Below, one piece after another: positions 19,701 to 21,540 of a DNA stretch of 21,540 nt. The stretch lies in the NCBI GenBank assembly GCA_004151065.3, contig NWUY0300009404.1, positions 30,117 through 51,656 on the forward strand. The letters run 5' to 3'. The stretch comes from Larix sibirica (taxonomy: Eukaryota > Streptophyta > Pinopsida > Pinales > Pinaceae). Under the pieces are notes generated by a model that saw nothing but the letters and a program-made list of their open reading frames with translations, ran no database searches and was not told the origin of the DNA. Made by a program: the position numbers and the translations under genes. Each line of letters opens with the position of its first letter. Position 1 is the stretch's first letter.

Positions 19701-20532
19701 ATAGTGCCCATACATGCAGCACAAGCTGGATAAGATAGATGCTCATGGTGGAACTAGATGCCTTGGACAATTCAGTATCAGAGAATGCTTTAGAACAGCA
19801 GATAAGAATAGGAGATGTCCTAGTTACGACTAATGTCATCTAATTTTTATTGTTTTAATTTTGATATGGCAAAGCTCCGGGCAGGAGATACCCTAGTTAC
19901 GATTAACGTCATCTACTTTTTATTATTTTGATTTCGATATGGCAAAGCTCCGTGCTCAACCATAACTCCATGGTCACTCTAGCGTGGGAGGTCTGCACGG
20001 GCTACTTACTAATTTGTAATCATTGCAGTTCATCCACTACAATTTCACACATGACAGTCTGGTGATTCAGGGCATTCTCGAACATCAGGCATGAATTGAA
20101 GTTGGGAAATGAACTTAGCGATATAAGCGGGGAAGAACAGTTTCAATTAAAAAGAAAATAAATCGACAGACGAATGAATAAAAAATAATAATAATAGAAA
20201 CCCTCCCTGCAGCTACAATTGCACAAAAGATCTTCATACTTTTGATTATTCATATAAAACCCCGGTGAATATTGCATTAATCTTTATGAACTATTCATGC
20301 AATTAAAACTCCACAAGCTACGCGAATAAAATCCCAAAACAATGCCAACCCTGAATCTTTCACTGTTAAAGAACAATTTCTCAAAATGAGCAAAACAAGC
20401 AGAAAGAAGAACAGCGTGTACCTTTCGCAGGGAGAATCCCGGCGATCTATTCACCTGCTGTTGTGAGGCCGCGTAATCGGCATCGTCCGCCAAGTCTTGC
20501 ATCTCCATTTTGGGTCCAGGGCTTTTCTCCAT
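1438..20532 (-). CDS. TBC-domain Rab GTPase-activating protein (GYP7/TBC1D15-like), 15 exons, 682 aa
   Basis: Spliced gene covering almost the whole window. The exons join in frame with GT-AG introns to give 682 residues, about the usual length for this plant family. The N-terminal half carries the conserved block with DNVTIHPTQYA, LYTIRAVP, RRHTPPLGWQYVIVVL and FPPLYFYNGGVREF, typical of the region before the TBC domain in TBC1D15/17 and plant GYP7-like proteins. The TBC domain runs about 387-640: G391-M-E...R397..V400-W401 opening motif, I456-x-x-D459-x-x-R462-T arginine finger, Y497-C-Q499-G-M-S-D glutamine finger, then SFWCFVALMERL and LYMCVALL helices. By family knowledge it speeds GTP hydrolysis on a Rab GTPase in membrane trafficking; the target Rab cannot be read from sequence. 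No signal peptide or membrane segment is seen. The start is the first ATG in frame (20532); no in-frame ATG lies just upstream. The C-terminus is less certain (see exon 15). Confidence 0.93.
1861..1961 (-). CDS. RabGAP exon 14 (residues 550-582 and part of 583)
   Basis: Acceptor TTGCAG|TTGGTA, donor AAAAG|GTCAGA; 101 nt. It encodes LVEILDSPLHNYFKQADCLN then YFFCFRWILIQFK plus two bases of an arginine codon. The FCFRWILIQFKREF segment is the conserved F-x-x-RW-x-x-x-x-F-x-RE-F block of TBC domains. Confidence 0.96.
1962..3246 (-). other. Intron 13 (1285 bp)
   Basis: GT-AG intron between exons 13 and 14. It holds a pyrimidine-rich stretch (plus strand, about 2755-2960) and otherwise AT-rich sequence. 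An 87-codon minus-strand frame at 2500-2763 resembles no family I know and is treated as chance. No transposon boundary was found. Confidence 0.8.
3247..3396 (-). CDS. RabGAP exon 13 (residues 500-549)
   Basis: Acceptor GTGCAG|GGAATG, donor TCAAAG|GTAGGT; 150 nt, phase 0. It encodes GMSDLLSPILFVMEDESESF, then WCFVALMERLGPNFDRDQNG and MHSQLLALSK. These are standard TBC core helices after the Y-x-Q motif and are very strongly conserved in plant GYP7-like proteins. Confidence 0.97.
3986..5362 (+). mobile_element. Solo LTR, 1377 bp (LTR retrotransposon remnant)
   Basis: Begins TGTGATGTCCCC and ends GGGGATATTACA: the TG...CA ends of an LTR within 12-bp imperfect terminal inverted repeats (10 of 12 pair). 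Flanking pentamers are cctac (3981-3985) and cctct (5363-5367), a weak match that fits an old 5-bp target duplication. There is no internal domain, primer-binding site or second LTR, so it looks like the product of LTR-LTR recombination. An AATAAA at 5177-5182, about 180 bp from the right end, suggests plus-strand orientation, opposite to the host gene. Several plus-strand open frames near 4400-4770 carry no known domain. The superfamily cannot be told from an LTR alone. Confidence 0.75.
5177..5182 (+). promoter_or_regulatory. LTR polyadenylation signal AATAAA
   Basis: Hexamer inside the solo LTR, about 180 bp before its right end, where the R/U5 border is expected. It is antisense to the RabGAP transcript, so it should not end host transcription. 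Confidence 0.4.
5508..5523. repeat. (CA)8 microsatellite
   Basis: Sixteen bases of uninterrupted CA dinucleotide within intron 12, 145 bp past the right end of the solo LTR. Confidence 0.95.
5727..5843 (-). CDS. RabGAP exon 12, both catalytic fingers (residues 461-499)
   Basis: Acceptor ATGCAG|GTGAGG, donor TGCCAG|GTGAGT; 117 nt, phase 0 at both ends. It encodes VRTDRSLPYYAGDENPNLDR then LRDILLTYSFYNFDLGYCQ. R462 is the arginine finger and Q499 the glutamine finger of the TBC dual-finger mechanism, so this one exon carries both catalytic residues. Exon 13 continues the motif as GMSD. Confidence 0.97.
6016..6087 (-). CDS. RabGAP exon 11 (residues 437-460)
   Basis: A 72-nt exon. Acceptor TTGCAG|AGCATA, donor GATGTG|GTAATT, phase 0. 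It encodes SISQTQAKQFAKFRERKSRI then EKDV. It supplies I456 and D459 of the I-x-x-D-x-x-R-T motif; the arginine itself is on exon 12. Confidence 0.94.
6088..6391 (-). other. Intron 10 (304 bp)
   Basis: GT-AG intron between exons 10 and 11. I see no repeat or other element in it. Confidence 0.85.
6392..6502 (-). CDS. RabGAP exon 10 (residues 400-436)
   Basis: Acceptor TTGCAG|GTTTGG, donor TGGCAG|GTGAGA; 111 nt, phase 0. It encodes VWKFLLGYHKFDSTDAERQD then LASTKKEEYKILKSQWQ. V-W-K-F-L-L-G-Y is the second conserved TBC block; the remainder is a charged helix typical of the connection to the arginine-finger loop. Confidence 0.95.
6704..6727. repeat. 24-bp perfect palindrome
   Basis: taaagtttaaag followed at once by its exact reverse complement ctttaaacttta, with no loop. 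It lies inside the TIR element in intron 9. Confidence 0.9.
7568..7690 (-). other. mRNA-3'-end-like segment with A-rich tail inside the TIR element
   Basis: Read on the minus strand, a stretch of ordinary base composition (about 7690-7580) leads to overlapping AATAAA signals (7568-7573 and just beyond) and then to A-rich runs (7567 down to about 7527). It differs sharply from the AT-rich core next to it. It looks like the 3' end of a retroposed transcript or a captured transcript, but no product is recognised. Confidence 0.35.
7819..7917 (-). CDS. RabGAP exon 9, start of TBC domain (residues 367-399)
   Basis: Acceptor CCACAG|TGGGCA, donor CAAGAG|GTTAGT; 99 nt, phase 0. It encodes WATFLDPEGRVVDSKALKER then IFYGGMEHSTRQE. 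I387-F-Y-G-G-M-E-H opens the TBC domain and is followed by R397, the conserved arginine before V-W in the next exon. Confidence 0.95.
7918..9308 (-). other. Intron 8 (1391 bp)
   Basis: GT-AG intron between exons 8 and 9. Apart from AT-rich spacer, I see no bounded mobile element. A 31-base segment near 8772-8802 (catttggctagttccatgtc) resembles 370-396 in the 3' flank and may be a fragment of a dispersed repeat. Confidence 0.8.
9309..9368 (-). CDS. RabGAP exon 8 (residues 347-366)
   Basis: A 60-nt exon isolated by the 6.9-kb intron 7 and the 1.4-kb intron 8. Acceptor TTAACAG|CCTGAT, donor GATGAG|GTATAA. It encodes PDQPTLVWGKPRQPPLGSDE. The LVWGKPRQPPLG motif is the conserved lead-in to the TBC domain of this family. 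Phase 0 at both ends. Confidence 0.93.
9996..10048. repeat. 22-bp direct repeat pair with internal hairpin
   Basis: atactcaagtctatgcttga plus gc occurs at 9996-10017 and again at 10027-10048. Each copy can fold on itself, since ctcaag pairs with cttgag over a 6-base loop. Confidence 0.85.
10886..11272 (+). repeat. 5' LTR of the copia remnant
   Basis: The start TATTAGAATTGAATTATCGG aligns with TGTTGGAATTATTGG at 14636, so the original TG start has mutated. It ends ...AATCTCAGCA just before the primer-binding site. Shared blocks with the 3' LTR include atcattatgta and gacctagtcaaacttgatat followed by gtaggctcaa. Confidence 0.75.
10963..11798 (+). repeat. 490-bp tandem duplication across the LTR/leader border, second copy internally deleted
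   Basis: Copy 1 is 10963-11452 and copy 2 is 11453 to about 11791; both start aaggccatattttatt, and a third aaggcca follows at 11792. Copy 2 lacks about 150 bp corresponding to 11189-11338. The deletion ends share AGC (11186-11188 and 11336-11338) and take away the end of the LTR and the primer-binding site. Confidence 0.85.
11274..11285 (+). other. Primer-binding site (initiator tRNA-Met type)
   Basis: TGGTATTAGAGC closely matches the TGGTATCAGAGC used by plant Ty1/copia elements, and it lies just inside the 5' LTR end CA. Confidence 0.8.
11872..12650 (+). pseudogene. copia gag remnant with damaged zinc knuckle
   Basis: An ATG at 11872 opens a gag-like frame (SQGPTIILGWIKSLPYFQAN) that hits a stop at 12118. 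Downstream frames give ELINMALNNLSPTFKSF and FTLEEFFSNL, typical of the copia gag (UBN2-type) region. Near 12510-12570, CGYCHQGH resembles a CCHC knuckle, but the spacing to H is one short and the last C is replaced. Structural protein of the retroelement particle; not functional here. Confidence 0.65.
12688..13580 (+). pseudogene. copia protease and integrase remnant
   Basis: WIVDSRAINM at about 12691 corresponds to the W-I-x-DSGA aspartic protease motif, with the active-site glycine changed to R and a stop just after. NDLPRIEP (about 12966) fits GAG-pre-integrase. HSDL*RPMATSLIGGAMYFT (about 13080) fits the first part of the integrase core. KTNGGGEC (about 13269) matches the S-D-N-G-G-E motif. 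TPQ*NGVEKKN (about 13354) matches T-P-Q-Q-N-G-V-x-E-R-K-N. Stops break every part. Confidence 0.75.
14636..14869 (+). repeat. Truncated 3' LTR of the copia remnant
   Basis: Starts TGTTGGAATTATTGG and follows the 5' LTR through gacctagtcaaacttgatat and gtaggctcaa, then similarity stops at about 14869. It also has about 100 bp near 14705-14805 absent from the 5' LTR. The LTR 3' half is missing, so no target duplication can be checked. Confidence 0.75.
14870..15600 (+). pseudogene. Truncated non-LTR (LINE) ORF2 tail: zf-RVT and RNase H remnants
   Basis: EDALVWTANPSGGYNTANQG (about 15152-15211) matches the W-x-x-x-x-x-G-x-Y/F-x-x-x lead of the reverse transcriptase zinc-binding (zf-RVT) domain. 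After a frame change, WWWSGIWKLEAPLKTKTFLW then LALTNKILIWDQW (about 15255-15353) is the zf-RVT core. At 15525-15593, SYIFRESNSMADDLAKRR plus stop matches the RNase H C-terminus (H-x-x-REsN-x-x-AD-x-LA). The upstream catalytic reverse transcriptase is absent, which fits 5' truncation or a deletion. It directly abuts the broken copia 3' LTR. Confidence 0.75.
15731..16016. repeat. SINE target-site duplication (17 bp, two mismatches)
   Basis: Direct repeats at 15731-15747 and 16000-16016 frame the SINE, agreeing at 15 of 17 positions. The length suits LINE-type target-primed insertion. Confidence 0.75.
15749..15999 (+). mobile_element. tRNA-derived SINE
   Basis: The body starts after a target copy and shows a pol III A box (TAGCTCACTTGGT, 15760-15772) and B box (GGTTCAAATCC, 15804-15814) at tRNA-like spacing. 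It ends in an A-rich tail (about 15987-16000). The flanks atgggtaaatgcccggc (15731-15747) and atgggtaaattcctggc (16000-16016) are a target-site duplication with two mismatches. There is no open frame; movement would rely on LINE enzymes. I cannot name the family. Confidence 0.8.
16252..16674 (-). CDS. RabGAP exon 7, linker (residues 206-346)
   Basis: Largest exon, 423 nt, phase 0 at both ends. Acceptor GCTGCAG|AGGAGT, donor TTACAG|GTCATT. It starts RSLTSLELPGALPVAN, then a serine/asparagine-rich, low-conservation stretch, then a conserved helix RDPARDILIHGLEKFSMVTK followed by FARETTAHIF. The tail (about 290-346) is acidic and probably disordered. This is the variable linker between the N-terminal domain and the TBC domain. 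The frame reads on briefly past the donor, but exon 8 joins with no phase break. Confidence 0.93.
16822..16876 (-). CDS. RabGAP exon 6 (residues 187-205)
   Basis: Only 55 nt. Acceptor TTTCAG|GTCTGC, donor CTTCAG|GTAATT. It encodes RSADDANVFLVNDIQDPLQ; the split arginine codon joins AG from exon 5 to the first G here. The VFLVND and DPLQ pieces match the end of the conserved N-terminal block. Confidence 0.92.
16877..17490 (-). other. Intron 5 (614 bp)
   Basis: GT-AG intron between exons 5 and 6. It contains a near-duplicate cactgYacagtc at 16931 and 16951; otherwise nothing definable. Confidence 0.85.
17491..17575 (-). CDS. RabGAP exon 5 (residues 159-186 and part of 187)
   Basis: Acceptor TTTCAG|GCCTTG, donor GTCAG|GTTATT; 85 nt. 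It encodes GLAFPPLYFYNGGVREFLAT then LKEHVFLV. The FPPLYFYNGGVREFL signature is highly conserved in TBC1D15/GYP7-like N-terminal domains. The frame stays open into both flanking introns, but the splice sites give the family-like join. Confidence 0.95.
17576..17977 (-). other. Intron 4 (402 bp)
   Basis: GT-AG intron between exons 4 and 5. I see no repeat or other element in it. Confidence 0.85.
17978..18085 (-). CDS. RabGAP exon 4 (residues 123-158 and part of 159)
   Basis: Acceptor TTGCAG|ATAGAA, donor TCTG|GTAAGT; 108 nt. It encodes (D)RNLYTIRAVPLAEVKSIRR then HTPPLGWQYVIVVLTS, the best conserved part of the N-terminal domain, with alternating hydrophobic residues that look like beta strands. 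The split codon on each side joins correctly to exons 3 and 5. Confidence 0.95.
18219..18294 (-). CDS. RabGAP exon 3 (residues 98-122 and part of 123)
   Basis: Too short to stand out as an open frame. Acceptor GGCAG|ACATGG, donor AAAG|GTATGA; 76 nt. It encodes TWIPYKQNSTMRDGMARILS then KTSEK and leaves one base of the next codon. TWIPYK directly after SSLFM and SEK directly before DRNLYTIRAVP are what the family leads one to expect, which supports both splice sites. Confidence 0.92.
18458..18637 (-). CDS. RabGAP exon 2 (residues 38-97)
   Basis: Acceptor CTGCAG|GTATCA, donor ATG|GTAGGG; 180 nt, phase 0 at both ends. It starts with a lysine-rich stretch (VSKNKQQRKDLVKDLG), then enters the conserved N-terminal domain at VVYVKDNVTIHPTQYA, followed by RINGRLRLIKQGSSLFM. 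This is the first strongly family-specific block of the protein. Confidence 0.93.
18785..18874. repeat. Hairpin flanked by 13-bp direct repeats
   Basis: aattaacaaagaa (18823-18835) pairs perfectly with ttctttgttaatt (18849-18861) over a 13-base loop. The unit is framed by the direct repeat aactatacattag at 18785-18797 and 18862-18874. Confidence 0.85.
19217..19386. repeat. 85-bp tandem duplication
   Basis: Two diverged units, 19217-19301 and 19302-19386, each starting aaaacagtac and ending gggcgtttctc, differ at scattered positions. Lies in intron 1. Confidence 0.85.
19810..19954. repeat. 73-bp tandem duplication
   Basis: Units 19810-19882 and 19883-19954 both start aggagat, share ctagttacgaYtaaYgtcat and end atggcaaagctccg. 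Several substitutions show it is not recent. Confidence 0.85.
20422..20532 (-). CDS. RabGAP exon 1 (residues 1-37)
   Basis: Starts at ATG 20532-20530 with G at -3 and G at +4, a good plant context. It encodes an acidic, low-complexity N-terminus (MEKSPGPKMEMQDLADD...) ending in PGFSLRK. The donor is AAG|GTACAC at 20421. An upstream TTG-GTG in the same frame is not a plant start, so the ATG is preferred; M9 and M11 are weaker alternatives. Ends in phase 0. Confidence 0.85.
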
Positions 20533-20567
20533 CACCAATTCTTCAGAAAAAATAATCCATGCACCAT
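20532..20567 (-). other. Upstream ORF overlapping the main start (TGATG)
   Basis: ATG at 20567-20565 opens an 11-codon frame (MVHGLFFLKNW) whose TGA (20534-20532) shares its last base with the RabGAP ATG. A second short frame, MDYFF, starts at 20560. If the transcript begins upstream of 20567, both would lie in the 5' leader and could reduce translation or require reinitiation. Confidence 0.5.
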
Positions 20568-21200
20568 AATTTAGGTAAATTTAACAGATTGAAACCAACT
20601 CAATTCTCAATTTTCGATCACCGATATGGATACAGAAACGTTCAGATCCGATTCTAGAATTGGTTGAAGAAACCGTGAAATCTAGTTCTTCCGTGGCTGT
20701 CAAACAATGAAATTGGAGAAATTTATTTGTAAACTTCCAAGCAAGAAAAAGGCATGAGATTCCCTAGAACCGATTGATTTTTCCGGTTAGTTTTAGATGG
20801 ACATCCATTCTTCCAAAACAGACTGGTAGATTATATGCTTACCAGTGGATAAATCATAGCCCTTTGATGACGATGACGTGTACTGTCACTTCTTGTGTGC
20901 AATTGAATCTATTTTATATCGAGAGATACACTCTTATTTTTTTACTATTATTATTATTTAATGATTGATTGTAGTCCCGCCGACAGGAAAAGGGATAGAG
21001 TAGCCTAAGGACTATGTTGCCCTTCCTTCGTCAAGAAGGTTTCTCTGTTTCTAGTCCCTGCTGGTAGGTACTATTGTATCCGGATGGACTTTAATTTCCT
21101 ATTAATTTATTTAGGTTTGAATTTACACTTTTTCAAGTTATTAGTATGGGTTTTGGTTTTTTTTTTTTTCAATAGAAAAGGATGCTATACTTTATATTTA
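20533..21200 (-). other. 5' leader and promoter region of the RabGAP gene
   Basis: No gene is seen here. It holds the uORFs, a TATA-like site (20912-20918) and ordinary AT-rich flank. Transcription start cannot be placed from sequence alone, and a leader intron cannot be excluded. Confidence 0.5.
20912..20918 (-). promoter_or_regulatory. Candidate TATA box (TATAAAA)
   Basis: Minus-strand TATAAAA in gatataaaatag, about 380 bp before the start codon; a start site near 20880 would give a leader of about 350 nt. Many plant housekeeping promoters lack a TATA box, so this is only a candidate. Confidence 0.3.
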
Positions 21201-21540
21201 AGTATATAAAAAGGATCAATACAAATGCCTACCGGGGCAAGAAACAGTGTCAACCGCTCACCAAGGCAAAGACAAATCGACCAGCGCATAAGTCGAAAGA
21301 CAGTGATACAAATTACGGCCCCCATGTCACGGCCACGTTTTGCCGCAACACCCACAAGCTTGTGGGAGTCTTGCACTCCCGCCCAAGAGGCTGGCTTGGG
21401 CACTCGCATGGGCAAAACGACGAGCGAGATGGCAAGTTGTCCAAATGGAACGAAGAGTGGGGTGCGCGGACCATGCTTGGGCGCACTCCCACAAACGAAG
21501 CCCGCACTTACCCTTGGCGCATGGCAAGCCCAAGTAAACG
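21201..21540. other. GC-rich repeat-like flank with two small inverted repeats
   Basis: The last 340 bases are far richer in GC than the rest of the window. They include the perfect 16-bp palindrome cccacaagcttgtggg (21351-21366) and the hairpin gggagt/cttgc/actccc (21364-21380). Open frames exist on both strands at once, as GC-rich DNA gives by chance, and none shows a known domain. It may be the edge of another repetitive element that continues outside the window. Confidence 0.4.

Larger units (their letters stand above)
18638..20421 (-). other. Intron 1 (1784 bp)
   Basis: GT-AG intron between exons 1 and 2. It carries a 13-bp-stem hairpin (18785-18874) and two short tandem duplications (19217-19386, 19810-19954). 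No coding content. Confidence 0.85.

Noticed and set aside
21327-21537. Overlapping open frames on both strands at the right edge
   Set aside because: Long frames on both strands at once are expected in GC-rich DNA; none shows a domain or fits a splice model.

Overview
This is nuclear DNA from a plant, almost certainly a seed plant. It is AT-rich and dominated by one gene broken up by 14 GT-AG introns. The introns hold plant-type retrotransposon debris: Ty1/copia, a non-LTR element with a zf-RVT/RNase H tail, a tRNA-derived SINE and a solo LTR. The long introns packed with old elements would suit a gymnosperm or another large-genome plant, but the sequence does not fix the species. There is no sign of bacterial, organellar or viral gene organisation, and I see no CRISPR array, operon or RNA gene.

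The single gene that can be supported lies on the minus strand, from an ATG at 20532 down to a TAA at 1438. I rebuilt 15 coding exons whose phases all agree. They total 2049 nt and encode 682 residues. The product is a TBC-domain Rab GTPase-activating protein of the GYP7/TBC1D15-like plant family. The N-terminal half (about residues 38-230) is the conserved region of this subfamily, the middle (206-346) is a poorly conserved linker, and the catalytic TBC domain spans about 387-640. The arginine finger R462 (I-x-x-D-x-x-R-T) and the glutamine finger Q499 (Y-x-Q) are both present, so the protein should be an active GAP.

Region by region: 1-1437 is 3' flank or 3' UTR with a perfect 113-bp tandem repeat at the window edge and a 40-bp AT-rich repeat. 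1438-6502 holds exons 15-10, with a 1377-bp solo LTR in intron 12. 6503-9308 holds exon 9 between two introns of about 1.3-1.4 kb; the first contains a 1.2-kb DNA-transposon-like element with an 8-bp target duplication. 9309-16251 is exon 8 plus the 6.9-kb intron 7, which contains a decayed Ty1/copia element, a truncated LINE tail and a SINE. 16252-18637 is a compact block of exons 7-2. 18638-20421 is intron 1, with three small duplication or hairpin structures. 20422-20532 is exon 1. 20533-21540 is the 5' flank, ending in a GC-rich, repeat-like stretch.

I found no new multi-gene system. The points most worth following up are: both catalytic fingers sit on one in-frame 117-nt exon next to the intron with the solo LTR; every intronic retroelement that can be oriented runs antisense to the host gene; a uORF ends in a TGATG overlap with the start codon; and the 1.2-kb TIR element is clearly delimited but of uncertain family.
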